Source: Polaribacter butkevichii
GTDB taxonomy: Bacteria; Bacteroidota; Bacteroidia; Flavobacteriales; Flavobacteriaceae
Length of the DNA: 64,000 bases
Assembly: GCF_038024105.1 (NCBI RefSeq)
Contig: NZ_CP150661.1
Coordinates: 434,001 to 498,000 of the forward strand
Reading direction: 5' to 3'
Shown here: one piece after another, positions 8,338-16,087 of the stretch
How the letters are laid out: the number at the start of each line of letters is the position of its first letter
How positions within the stretch are numbered: the stretch's first letter is position 1
Notes under the pieces: generated by a model
Told to the model about the DNA's origin: nothing
The model's input: the letters and a program-made list of their open reading frames with translations, nothing else
The model's database searches: none
Translations under genes and position numbers: made by a program

Positions 8338-8754
8338 TTAAATAATTAAATTCTTTCTTTTTATATTTTCTTTCTTTGTATATTCTTTATTACTAAGTGT
8401 CTTGTTTTTTCCGTCACAGAAATTTACCGTGTCGGTGTTTTTCCGACACGGTAAAATCATTACTGGTTCAGAATTTAATATGTATGTGTTTGATGTAAAT
8501 TTTCCAGATTTTCTTTTCTGTTTTTCTTTAATTATCCAACCAGAAACAATCAATTCTTTTAAATATTTCCTTAAAGTGTCAATTGAGTAGTTTAAGGCAT
8601 TGGAAAGCTGACGATTGTAGTAAACCCAATCATGAGGTTTAGAACTCATATAAATGAATAAAAATCGGGCTCTGTCAGTAATATTATTATCATTAATTAA
8701 TTCATTAGGAGCTATCGTAAAATTCTTTCGTATGTTATTCCTAACATTATTCAT
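8338..8754 (-). CDS. HTH protein, probable replication protein of the element
   Basis: 138 aa. Residues 10-85 (FTIAPNELIND...RARFLFIYMSSKPHDWVYYNRQLSNALNYSIDTLRKYLKELIVSGWI) form a winged-helix domain of the type seen at the N-terminus of phage and plasmid replication proteins. The remaining tail is basic and disordered. Partnered with the downstream DnaC-like ATPase it probably acts at an origin, like DnaD/RepA-type initiators. It could instead be a transcription factor; no catalytic motif is visible. Confidence 0.6.
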   Translation of the reverse strand: MNNVRNNIRKNFTIAPNELINDNNITDRARFLFIYMSSKPHDWVYYNRQLSNALNYSIDTLRKYLKELIVSGWIIKEKQKRKSGKFTSNTYILNSEPVMILPCRKNTDTVNFCDGKNKTLSNKEYTKKENIKRKNLII

Positions 8755-8777
8755 TTTTTTGGTTTTTGGAAATCTAT

Positions 8778-8808
8778 TTTTGCGAATAGAGCTTTAAACC
8801 TACCTTTG
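8778..8808 (+). promoter_or_regulatory. Bacteroidota-type promoter on the plus strand, antisense to the leader of the replication gene
   Basis: TTTTG (8778-8782), 18-nt spacer, then TACCTTTG (8801-8808), a match to the TTG/TAnnTTTG consensus. It points right, against all annotated genes around it, and would start an RNA near 8815. Confidence 0.45.
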
Positions 8809-8812
8809 TATT

Positions 8813-8895
8813 GTAGATTCGGTATAGATTAATACTGTTTTAAAGAAAAAGAAAATATTTAAAAACCTTAGAGCGGTCACTCTAAGATTTTCTGT
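8813..8895 (+). ncRNA. Candidate small antisense RNA in the leader of the replication-type HTH gene
   Basis: A promoter match at 8778-8808 and a hairpin with a T-rich tail at 8867-8890 (CTTAGAG/CTCTAAG, then ATTTTCTGTTTTT) bracket about 75 nt with no reading frame. A transcript from here would be complementary to the 5' leader of the HTH replication gene if that gene is read through from xis. The layout resembles a counter-transcribed RNA that sets copy number. This is inference from promoter and terminator only. Confidence 0.3.
8867..8890. terminator. Hairpin terminator shared by xis and the candidate antisense RNA
   Basis: CTTAGAG (8867-8873) and CTCTAAG (8880-8886) form a 7-bp stem with a 6-nt loop. 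T-rich tracts follow on both strands. It overlaps the stop codon of the excisionase-like gene. Confidence 0.55.
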
Positions 8896-9169
8896 TTTTA
8901 AGAGTGTAAGAGAGGGCTTCAGATTCTAGATCTTGTTTAGATTTTACTTCATTTTGAAGCATCCAAGATTCTAGTTTTTCTTTATTGAAGAAAATGCTTC
9001 CTCCATTAGGCTTGCTATGAGGGATTTCTTTAGCACTAGTAAGTTTATATAAATAACTGGGTTTATATCCGGTAAGGTCAGCAGCCTCTTCAATTGTTAA
9101 AACTTTTTTATTAAAAAGTAAAAGTTTTTCTATTCGTTCTAGTCTATTAATTAATTCAGGTGATACCAT
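8882..9169 (-). CDS. Excisionase-like HTH protein
   Basis: 95 aa. Residues 24-75 (LTIEEAADLTGYKPSYLYKLTSAKEIPHSKPNGGSIFFNKEKLESWM) match the HTH_17/excisionase pattern: a MerR-like winged HTH with a wing reading through SIFFNKEKL. Such proteins bend DNA at attL/attR and favour excision by the tyrosine integrase found two genes upstream. An operator-like palindrome lies at 9263-9285, about 95 bp upstream of the start. Confidence 0.75.
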   Translation of the reverse strand: MVSPELINRLERIEKLLLFNKKVLTIEEAADLTGYKPSYLYKLTSAKEIPHSKPNGGSIFFNKEKLESWMLQNEVKSKQDLESEALSYTLKNRKS

Positions 9170-9262
9170 TTTCTTAGATTTAAATTAGAGTTAATTTTTA
9201 TAACGGGTTTTTTAGATTCCGTTTTCTAAGGTCAAATAAAGTAAGAAAAATTAGGTGTAAGT

Positions 9263-9285
9263 TTTACCTATTCTAGATAGGTAAA
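9263..9285. promoter_or_regulatory. Palindrome upstream of the excisionase-like gene
   Basis: Arms TTTACCTAT (9263-9271) and ATAGGTAAA (9277-9285) around a TCTAG centre, in the only non-coding gap between the excisionase-like gene and the 377-aa gene. An operator for an element-encoded regulator or an excisionase site is plausible. It lacks the T-tract of a terminator. Confidence 0.45.
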
Positions 9286-9344
9286 TAAAATCTAGTGTTA
9301 AGTAGTTTATTAATAGGGTTTATTTTTTTTATGCTTTTTTATTT

Positions 9345-10478
9345 TTAAACAACTTTAGGTAATTGTCCAATGAAGTAATGCCAAAATTCGTTGTTTTTTA
9401 TTCTCAATTTTGTTTTGTCTTTCCAATAATATTTTACATTATCCTTACTAAATCCTTTTTCAATATTAGCAGAAAACATATTTTCAATTAATTTATACGT
9501 TTTATTTAAACCTGTTTTAATTAGGCCTAATTCATGCATCTTTAGAAAAATTTTGATAATATCAGAAGTATTTTTTTTCGGTATTGAATCTATATATATT
9601 AAAGATGTGTATTCAATATATTTAGACGAATACCCTTGATTTTTTTTCTTAGATCTATCAATACTGGTAAAATGATAAACGAGACTTTCTAAAGAGTTTG
9701 TAGTATGGCTTATATTATGAATTTCAAAGTATTTTGAAAATATTTTTAAAATAGTAGATTGATTCATGATGTACGTAAATTCTATTTTTTCATCTTCATG
9801 TATTTCATCTAGTAGATTAATTTCTTTAAGAAAAATATCTATTTCTTTTTTTAAATTATTTTCATCAAGTATTACACCTTTATTTGTTAATTGCAAATTG
9901 TTGTAAAGAATGTTAGCTAATGTTTGAGAATTAATGTTTTCTATATTTTTTGAATTAAAATCAATTTTGAAACTTAAAATATTTAGAAATTGTAAAAAAG
10001 ACTTTTTGTAATCAAAAACATCCTTAATCCATGTTTTAGAGTTTAATTCTTTAATTGTCGATATGAAAATGTCATATTTAAAATCATGTGTTACAGTTTC
10101 TATAAATTTAAAATCGATTAGTTCTTCAAATTTTTTATGTTCTATATTTTTAATTTGAAAATCTATTTTTGTTATATTTTGTTTTATAGTATTATAAAAA
10201 AGCTCTTTTTTATTTTTGGTGTACCAGGAGAAAGCTCTTTTTGTACAATTAATATATTTAATGTGATGAAAGTTGTTTTTAAAGCTATTTTGTCCTTTTT
10301 CGAATAAATTCCAAGTAATTAAAGATATTATTATAAAAATCCAATTAATGTCAGGAATTTTATTTATTAATAAAATTAAAGCAGTTCCTACTATCAAGCT
10401 GATTCTAAAGAAATTATAGGCTATAATTTTATTTTTAAGAATAGAGTGGTGTATAATGTACTCCAATAATGTTTTCAT
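9345..10478 (-). CDS. Membrane-anchored protein of unknown function, coupled to the integrase
   Basis: 377 aa, family not recognised. Two hydrophobic segments near the N-terminus (about residues 24-40 and 45-60) suggest a membrane hairpin, followed by about 310 residues of Lys/Asn/Ile-rich, mainly helical cytoplasmic sequence without a metal site, P-loop or nuclease motif that I can see. Its ATG is 2 bp after the integrase stop codon, so it is almost surely co-translated with it. It is even more AT-rich than neighbouring genes. It could be an integration partner, a surface-exclusion or defence protein, or cargo. Confidence 0.6.
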   Translation of the reverse strand: MKTLLEYIIHHSILKNKIIAYNFFRISLIVGTALILLINKIPDINWIFIIISLITWNLFEKGQNSFKNNFHHIKYINCTKRAFSWYTKNKKELFYNTIKQNITKIDFQIKNIEHKKFEELIDFKFIETVTHDFKYDIFISTIKELNSKTWIKDVFDYKKSFLQFLNILSFKIDFNSKNIENINSQTLANILYNNLQLTNKGVILDENNLKKEIDIFLKEINLLDEIHEDEKIEFTYIMNQSTILKIFSKYFEIHNISHTTNSLESLVYHFTSIDRSKKKNQGYSSKYIEYTSLIYIDSIPKKNTSDIIKIFLKMHELGLIKTGLNKTYKLIENMFSANIEKGFSKDNVKYYWKDKTKLRIKNNEFWHYFIGQLPKVV

Positions 10479-10480
10479 AA

Positions 10481-11629
10481 TTATAAAATATTTAATTCAG
10501 GGATTAAGGTTGCAGCTTCTTTCATTTTTTTATCAATAATTTTGGCATATATCTCTGTAGTTCTAATTTCTTTATGCCCAAGCCTTTTAGATACTGTGTA
10601 GATGTCTGCTCCATTCTCTAAAAGTAATACAGCATTGGTGTGACGGGCAGAATGAAAAGTTATGTGCTTGGTAATTCCAGCAAACATACACCAGCGTAAA
10701 AGAATTAAATTCATCTGTGCGCTGTAATGTAAATTGACAAAAACTCGGTCGTTTTCATCTTTTCTTTCTCCTAATAATTCTCTGGCTTGTTTAGATAGAT
10801 ATAAATATTCAACTCCATTAGTTTTCTTTTGAGAAAAAACTAATCGATGAATGTCTTTTCCGTCTTCATCTTTTCCTTCGTCTCTAATTTCACTCCATAT
10901 CATTTTATTTATATCAGACCAACGAATTCCACTTAAACAACTGAATATAAAAGCGGATTTTAATACAGGAATTTTACATTCAGTTTTTGATAGCGCTTGT
11001 AGCTCATCAATAGATAAATATTCTCTATGAGTTTCACCCATAGGAATACTTTTAACTTTACTTACAATATTCTCATTGAGGTATCCTTCTTCAAAGGCTG
11101 CATTTAAACAAGCTTTAAATTTATTGTAATATGTATGTTTTGTGTTTTGGGCTAGGGGAGAACCGGATTTAGCAACCGCTTTTGTATGTAAGAATTTTTG
11201 AAAATTCTTAATAAAATCAATATTTACGTCTTCAAAAGTTGTGTTAATAGAACAGAATTTTTCAATGTGTTTTTCAGCAGCTTCCCAGTTATCGTAATTC
11301 TTTTCAGATTGATAGCGTTCTTCTTTTTTTAATCGATAGAACTGAAGAAAACTATGTTTACTTTTATTTCCATTCTGAATTTTATATTTACCCTGGTGGT
11401 AATCTGCTTGTCTTATTGAAAGTATTTTTTCAGCTAATTCAAGAGTTTCTTTGTTACTGTCTTTTTCCTTTTTGGATTTAGGATCAATGATTAAATATTT
11501 TTTTAAATACTCAAACTCTCGGTTGTGTTTAGACTTTCCATTTTTGTCTATAATTGTACCTTTATAGTATTCTATAAAAAGGCTATATTTACCTGTATTT
11601 AGTTTTTTCTTTTTTAAAGTAATTTTCAT
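10481..11629 (-). CDS. Tyrosine recombinase / integrase
   Basis: 382 aa. An Arm-DNA-binding N-terminus and a SAM-like core-binding domain (about 90-190) precede the catalytic domain. Catalytic residues visible: Arg236 in SGIRWSD, Lys near 268, His326-x-x-Arg329 in HSARH, His352 in LGHKEIRTTEIY and the nucleophile Tyr361. This is the Bacteroidota phage_int_SAM_5 group used by conjugative transposons. It is the outermost gene of the element, facing away from the mnmE 3' end. It would recombine attP with attB at mnmE. Confidence 0.92.
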   Translation of the reverse strand: MKITLKKKKLNTGKYSLFIEYYKGTIIDKNGKSKHNREFEYLKKYLIIDPKSKKEKDSNKETLELAEKILSIRQADYHQGKYKIQNGNKSKHSFLQFYRLKKEERYQSEKNYDNWEAAEKHIEKFCSINTTFEDVNIDFIKNFQKFLHTKAVAKSGSPLAQNTKHTYYNKFKACLNAAFEEGYLNENIVSKVKSIPMGETHREYLSIDELQALSKTECKIPVLKSAFIFSCLSGIRWSDINKMIWSEIRDEGKDEDGKDIHRLVFSQKKTNGVEYLYLSKQARELLGERKDENDRVFVNLHYSAQMNLILLRWCMFAGITKHITFHSARHTNAVLLLENGADIYTVSKRLGHKEIRTTEIYAKIIDKKMKEAATLIPELNIL

Positions 11630-11830
11630 AGAAGGTGGATTTAATTACACCTCTATTAAAAATTAAGTTTTGAGGTGGATTCTGGCATCCAGAAATCTCC
11701 TATAAAAGTAAAGTAAAAGAAAATAATCTCAAAAGGTTTTGTTGTAAAATATTGATTTTAAAGAGTTTGTTTTACTTTAGCTTCCTTTGTTTGACTTATT
11801 TACTTTCCAATACAAAAATTCCCAAAAATA
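11630..11830. other. Candidate attachment region at the 3' end of mnmE with integrase arm-type sites
   Basis: The region between the integrase start and the mnmE stop has no ORF. Near the integrase it holds two copies of ATCCACCT (minus strand), an inverted repeat CACCTC/GAGGTG and a CTGG-ATG-CCAG dyad, as expected of integrase arm sites. The core crossover is probably in the last mnmE codons (11800-11830), which keep an intact C-terminus ending FGNFCIGK. The exact core cannot be fixed because the second copy is off-window. Confidence 0.4.
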
Positions 11831-13194
11831 TGACCCAAAATATCCTTATCAACATCGTACTCGCCTGTAATATTACCAAGATGGCGCAAACACTCTCTAA
11901 TATCAATAGAAAATAAATCCGTAGAAATTTCTAAATCTATTCCTTCTTGAACAGAAGAAATAGCAATTAGAGCATTGTTTAAAGCCTCAAAATGACGAGA
12001 ATTGGTAACAATAGTTTCATTATTGCTTAAAGCACCAATATTAACTAAAGAAGTCAATTCGTTTTTAAGTTCGTCAATACCTGTTTTATTTTTAGCAGAA
12101 AGTAAAATTAAATCATCAATTTCAGATTGTAATATAGCAGAATCATGACAAGAAAGCGTGTCAATTTTATTCGCAATCACTAACAAACGTTTGTTAGGAA
12201 AACGTGTTTTTATGGTTTCAATTTCAGTTAAAAATTCCTCACTAGCGTACGCATATTTATTAGAGTCGATTAAGAAAATAATTAACTGTGCATTTTCTGC
12301 TTTTTCATACGCTTTTTTAATACCGATACTTTCTACAACATCTTCAGTTTCTCTAATTCCGGCAGTATCAATAAAACGAAAAGCAACACCATCAATAATC
12401 ATTTCGTCTTCAATGGCATCTCTGGTAGTACCTGCAATATCAGAAACAATGGCTTTTTCTTCGTTTAAAAGTGTGTTTAATAAGGTAGATTTTCCAACAT
12501 TTGGTTCTCCTATAATTGCAACCGGAATTCCGTTTTTCATGGCATTTCCAAAAGAAAAACTATCAATTAAACGTTTTAAAACAAAGGTAATTTTAGCTAC
12601 CAGTTCTTTAAACTTTGTACGGTCTGCAAACTCAACATCTTCACCAGAAAAATCTAATTCTAATTCTATTAAAGCTGCAAAATCTAATAACTGAACGCGT
12701 AAATCTTTCAATTCATTGGTAATTCCTCCACGCATTTGCTGAATCGCCATTTGATGACTCGCCGCAGAATTAGAAGCAATAACATCTGCAACAGCTTCTG
12801 CCTGACTTAAATCCATCTTACCATTTAAAAAAGCACGCATGGTAAACTCACCATTATCTGCCATTCTACAACCGTTTTGTAAAAATAACTGTATAATTTC
12901 TTGCTGAATAAAGCTAGAACCATGGCAAGAAATTTCTACTACATTTTCTCCTGTGTACGAATTCGGATTCTTAAAAACGGATACTAAAACTTCATCTATT
13001 AGTATATTGTTTTGTACAATATGGCCTAAGTGAATGGTATGCGATTTCTGATTTTTTAGCGTTTTTCCTTTTTTAATAGATTTAAAAAAAGCATCAACAA
13101 TAGTAATAGCATTTTCACCAGAAAGTCTAATCACAGAAATTGCACCTACACCAGCAGGGGTTGCTAAGGCAATAATAGTATCGTTTTTAATCAT
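11800..13194 (-). CDS. mnmE: tRNA uridine-5-carboxymethylaminomethyl modification GTPase MnmE
   Basis: 464 aa from the ATG at 13194 (MIKNDTIIALATPAG); the longer in-frame start at 13242 would run through a terminator and adds an odd hydrophobic stretch. N-terminal THF-binding domain (GVGAISVIRLSG), G-domain with GEPNVGKST (G1), DIAGTTRD (G2), DTAGIRET (G3) and NKID (G4), and the C-terminal helical domain ending in CIGK with the conserved catalytic Cys. With MnmG it makes the cmnm5U34 wobble modification. The intact C-terminus next to an integrase marks this gene end as the insertion site. Confidence 0.96.
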   Translation of the reverse strand: MIKNDTIIALATPAGVGAISVIRLSGENAITIVDAFFKSIKKGKTLKNQKSHTIHLGHIVQNNILIDEVLVSVFKNPNSYTGENVVEISCHGSSFIQQEIIQLFLQNGCRMADNGEFTMRAFLNGKMDLSQAEAVADVIASNSAASHQMAIQQMRGGITNELKDLRVQLLDFAALIELELDFSGEDVEFADRTKFKELVAKITFVLKRLIDSFSFGNAMKNGIPVAIIGEPNVGKSTLLNTLLNEEKAIVSDIAGTTRDAIEDEMIIDGVAFRFIDTAGIRETEDVVESIGIKKAYEKAENAQLIIFLIDSNKYAYASEEFLTEIETIKTRFPNKRLLVIANKIDTLSCHDSAILQSEIDDLILLSAKNKTGIDELKNELTSLVNIGALSNNETIVTNSRHFEALNNALIAISSVQEGIDLEISTDLFSIDIRECLRHLGNITGEYDVDKDILGHIFGNFCIGK

Positions 13195-13229
13195 ATTGCA
13201 AAAATACATAAAGATTTTACAGAAAAATA

Positions 13230-13261
13230 AAAAGCCCAACACAAATTGTGATGAGCTTTTT
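13230..13261 (-). terminator. Terminator between mscS and mnmE
   Basis: AAAAGC/GCTTTT outer stem with an inner CACAA/TTGTG stem. It lies just after the mscS stop and before mnmE on the minus strand. Confidence 0.6.
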
Positions 13262-13289
13262 AAGTAATTGAGGAAAAATAAAAAACGTT

Positions 13290-14165
13290 TTAAGAAACTT
13301 CTTTCTCTGTAAGTTTATGAATATCTAAGCTTTGGTTTGGTAGAATTTCTAAAGTTCTCATTGGGAATGGGATACTAATATTCTCTTTATCAAAAGCTTG
13401 TTTTATTTTTATAATTGCATTACTTTTTCCCCTTAATCGTTCTAGAGCATCTTCAGATTCTATCCAAAACCTGCATAAAAAATTAATAGAACTGTCGCCA
13501 AATTCGGTAAAATAAAACTCTACATTTTTACCTAACTTCTCTTGATTAAAAGTATTATTAATCACTTCTTTAGTTAAAGTTTCTACCCTTTCTAAATCGG
13601 CACCATATTCTACACCACATTCTAAAGCAATTCTCATTTTTGTAGTAAGTGAGTAATTCTTAAAAGGGTTTTCTAAGATGGTTTTATTTGGTATAACAAC
13701 CGTATTGTTATCTGCCTCTTTAATAACAAGGTAATTTAAATTGATGTCCATTACTTGGCCTGAATAACCATTTGTTTCAATCCAATTTCCAATATTTAAG
13801 TTTTCTCTAAAAGATAAAACAACTCCAGATATGGTGTTAGATAAAGTACCTTGCAGCGCCAAACCAATAACAATACCAGATACACCAGCAGCAGAAATGA
13901 TTGCTTTTAAAGTGTCATCAAACTTCAATACGGTCATTGCAATATATAAACCTAATAAGAATATAAATGCCGAAGCAACTCTAGAAACCAAATTTCTAAC
14001 AGATTCTTGTTTAATTTTTTTGCCTAACGTTTTACTTATAAAAGTGTTTATAGCTCTAGAAGCAAAGTAGGCAATAAATATTACCACCAAAGCAATAGCA
14101 ATATTGGGTATGTTTTTTATAAAAATATCTTTCCAGGTGTCTAGTTTGTTTGTTATCTTATCCAT
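13290..14165 (-). CDS. mscS: Small-conductance mechanosensitive channel, MscS family
   Basis: 291 aa. Three hydrophobic helices: about residues 20-40, 65-85 and the pore-lining TM3 from AAGVSGIVIGLALQGTLSNTISGVVL (about 92-117), with the Gly/Ala packing pattern of MscS. The cytoplasmic beta and alpha/beta domains follow (NIGNWIETNGYSGQVMDINL; VVIPN). Opens on membrane tension to release solutes after hypo-osmotic shock. It stands alone between dps and mnmE and has its own terminator. Confidence 0.92.
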   Translation of the reverse strand: MDKITNKLDTWKDIFIKNIPNIAIALVVIFIAYFASRAINTFISKTLGKKIKQESVRNLVSRVASAFIFLLGLYIAMTVLKFDDTLKAIISAAGVSGIVIGLALQGTLSNTISGVVLSFRENLNIGNWIETNGYSGQVMDINLNYLVIKEADNNTVVIPNKTILENPFKNYSLTTKMRIALECGVEYGADLERVETLTKEVINNTFNQEKLGKNVEFYFTEFGDSSINFLCRFWIESEDALERLRGKSNAIIKIKQAFDKENISIPFPMRTLEILPNQSLDIHKLTEKEVS

Positions 14166-14219
14166 GTTTTGTTTTAATAATTAGTAAAATTTATGTAATC
14201 TTTAATGATGAGAAAATTA

Positions 14220-14720
14220 CTATTTTACAAAACTAGTATCTAACTCTGCTTTGGTGTTTTTAGACCAAGCATTTAACATCCAAGAAGATTTTTCTAATTC
14301 TCTAATATAAGCCCCAATTAAATCTATAGTACCTTCATCTTTACCTTTATTGGCTCTATCTATAACCTTGCTTAACTGTTCTAGCAATATTTTATGGTCG
14401 TTCATTAACTCTGCAACCATCTCTTCATCGGTTAATAAAGAAGAAGATTCTTTAATTCTAGCAACATCTAAATAATCAGACAAGTTACTAATTGGGTGGT
14501 GTTTTAATGTTATAATTCTTTCGGCAACTTCATCAATTTTAATTTTGGTATCGTTGTACATTTCTTCAAATTTTACGTGTAAATCAAAGAAGTTTTTACC
14601 TAGAATATTCCAATGAAAATTTCTTAATTTTTGGTAATGTAATTGGTAATCTGCCAAAAGCACATTTAATTCTGTTACAATAGGTAATAATTTGTCTTTG
14701 TCTATATTTAAGTAGTTCAT
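14220..14720 (-). CDS. dps: Dps-family ferritin-like protein
   Basis: 166 aa from ATG at 14720 (MNYLNIDKDK); the ORF has an earlier in-frame ATG that adds 21 residues with no Dps similarity. Dps ferroxidase signature: HWNILGKNFFDLHVKFEEMY (about 38-57) with the His and the Asp/Glu ligands, then DEVAERI. Forms dodecamers that oxidise and store iron and protect DNA from peroxide. The C-terminus reads DTSFVK and shows no long Lys-rich tail, so DNA binding may be weak. Confidence 0.92.
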   Translation of the reverse strand: MNYLNIDKDKLLPIVTELNVLLADYQLHYQKLRNFHWNILGKNFFDLHVKFEEMYNDTKIKIDEVAERIITLKHHPISNLSDYLDVARIKESSSLLTDEEMVAELMNDHKILLEQLSKVIDRANKGKDEGTIDLIGAYIRELEKSSWMLNAWSKNTKAELDTSFVK

Positions 14721-14899
14721 AATATAATATGTTTTTAAGTTCACTACAAAACTACAACGAATGCTAAGGTTGCTTTTGCTCAAATAGAGTTCATCTTAAC
14801 TCAAATACCTATTTAACAAAATATTAATATTTAGGTGTTTGTAACATAATTAGCTAAATAACGTCTAATAGGTACACAATTAAAACTTTAAATATAAAA

Positions 14900-15238
14900 A
14901 TGAAAGAAGACAAACAGTTATTGGTAATTACACATTTAAGTCAATTATTAGATTTTGTAACCGGTATTGGCGGCTTTATTGTTCCGTTGGTTTTATGGTT
15001 AACAAAAAAGGATGAAATTTTTGGAATGGACGCACATGGAAAAGCAATTCTAAATTTTAGAATCTCTATGTTTATTTACCTTTTGCTTTGTATTCCGTTA
15101 ATATTTTTATTTGGGTTAGGAGTAGTGGGTATGATTGTAATCGGGATTTTCTATCTCATTTTTCCTATTATAAACGCCATAAAAGTAAGTAACAATGAAA
15201 CACCAAAATATCCTTTTAGCATTACATTTATAAAATAG
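14900..15238 (+). CDS. DUF4870-type small membrane protein
   Basis: 112 aa with hydrophobic segments at about residues 14-34, 52-72 and 75-100. An opening THLSQLLDFVTGIGGFIVPLVLWLTKKD and a later AILNFRISM match the DUF4870/Tic20-like group of integral membrane proteins of unknown function. Stands alone, divergent from dps, and has a strong terminator 25 bp downstream. Confidence 0.8.
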   Translation: MKEDKQLLVITHLSQLLDFVTGIGGFIVPLVLWLTKKDEIFGMDAHGKAILNFRISMFIYLLLCIPLIFLFGLGVVGMIVIGIFYLIFPIINAIKVSNNETPKYPFSITFIK

Positions 15239-15261
15239 AAAAAGAGAAGTAATATAGAATT

Positions 15262-15293
15262 AAAGAATCGCTCATTTGGGCGATTCTTTTTTT
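15262..15293 (+). terminator. Terminator of the DUF4870 gene
   Basis: AAAGAATCGC (15262-15271) pairs with GCGATTCTTT (15280-15289), followed by a long T-run. Confidence 0.85.
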
Positions 15294-15327
15294 TTAATAA
15301 TTAAGTAAAATATACTGTAGGTATTTT

Positions 15328-15416
15328 GGGCGTTACCTTTCAGGTCAGGCTTTCCACTATATCTTTTTGTGAAAAACAAAAAGGATGCCGTTTCAATCCT
15401 TAACGCAGGCAAATTA
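15328..15416. repeat. Structured intergenic repeat of flavobacterial type
   Basis: In a 414-bp gap with no gene. Outer arms GGGCGTTA (15328-15335) and TAACGC (15411-15416), inner hairpin ATCTTTTTGT/ACAAAAAGGAT (15361-15386). I recall very similar elements, with GGGCGTT at one end and CTTCAATCC-TAACGC at the other, scattered in flavobacterial genomes. The rest of the gap (15417-15652) shows nothing. Confidence 0.6.
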
Positions 15417-15652
15417 TCGACTATAAGAAAAATTGATACTGTGTTTTATTTTTGTAAGTGTTTATTTTAATTAACTTAAATTCAATATTTTAAATGTATT
15501 CTAGTTAAGTTTTGGTTTAAGTTTTTTTTTGTTGTTCGTAGCGCTGTCTTAGATAAAATATTACCTTTATAAGGACACTTATATCGAGATAAATACCCTT
15601 TTAATCACAAAAAAAGAAGCAAAAATTTTAATTAAATTCTAAAATATAAAGG

Positions 15653-16084
15653 TTAAATGTTTTTAATAATATCCTCATATTCGTAAAAGAAAAGCTCAAA
15701 TTTAGGCATGGTTTCCATGTAAAACTCAAAACAATCTCTCCAAGAATTTTTATTATAAATACTAAATTTTCCATCAAACGGTACGTAAATTCTATGAATT
15801 TTTTTTCCGCTTTCTAGTTCGTATTCATCATTATAAATAACTTCTGGTAACTCATTTTCTAACAAGGTTTTTAAAGACAACATTTGGTCGTAGTAGAGTA
15901 GGTTTACCAGTTCATCCGGGTTTTCAATATCCAAACAAACCATTGCTTTTTTTCTTTCGGCAACAAACTTAAAAGAAAATCCTTTTATTTTGGTGTTGTA
16001 TAATAACCATTTTCTTGGAAAAGATTTCCCAAAACTAGTCCAGAATTCTTTACGTAATTGTGCAGCTTCTTCTTTAGAGAACAT
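15653..16084 (-). CDS. DUF4268 domain protein
   Basis: 143 aa. FWTSFGKSF, KGFSFKFVAERKKA and the central LLENELPEVIYNDEYELESGKKIHRIYVPF match the DUF4268 pattern (a fold seen in restriction-nuclease-like proteins), function unknown. It starts 4 bp after the stop of the preceding hypothetical gene and is the last of a five-gene co-directional run from usp, so it is probably co-transcribed with miaE. Confidence 0.75.
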   Translation of the reverse strand: MFSKEEAAQLRKEFWTSFGKSFPRKWLLYNTKIKGFSFKFVAERKKAMVCLDIENPDELVNLLYYDQMLSLKTLLENELPEVIYNDEYELESGKKIHRIYVPFDGKFSIYNKNSWRDCFEFYMETMPKFELFFYEYEDIIKNI

Positions 16085-16087
16085 TTG

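Larger units (their letters stand above)
1..11799. mobile_element. Integrative mobilizable element next to mnmE, carrying Wadjet; left end outside window
   Basis: A tyrosine integrase gene ends this block 171 bp from the mnmE stop codon. Behind it, all on the minus strand, follow an excisionase-like protein, a replication-type HTH protein, a DnaC-like ATPase, two mobilization proteins, a ParA/RHH partition pair and Wadjet genes. That is the module order of a Bacteroidota integrative mobilizable element with a defence cargo. No conjugative transfer (tra) genes are seen, so transfer would need a helper. I searched by eye for a second copy of the mnmE 3' end to the left and found none, so the left boundary is probably beyond position 1. 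That the jet genes lie inside the element is inferred from contiguity. Confidence 0.75.

Noticed and set aside
1..11600. Second copy of the mnmE 3' end (left att) inside the window
   Set aside because: No matching stretch found by eye in the gaps or elsewhere; the left end is taken as outside.
1..11799. CRISPR array or toxin-antitoxin pair in the element
   Set aside because: No regular spaced repeats; the small RHH gene pairs with parA, not with a toxin.
13195..13242. Longer mnmE start at 13242
   Set aside because: It would read a terminator hairpin as coding sequence and add a hydrophobic stretch not in the family.
14721..14783. Longer dps start at 14783
   Set aside because: Adds 21 residues with no Dps match; ATG 14720 begins a normal-length Dps.
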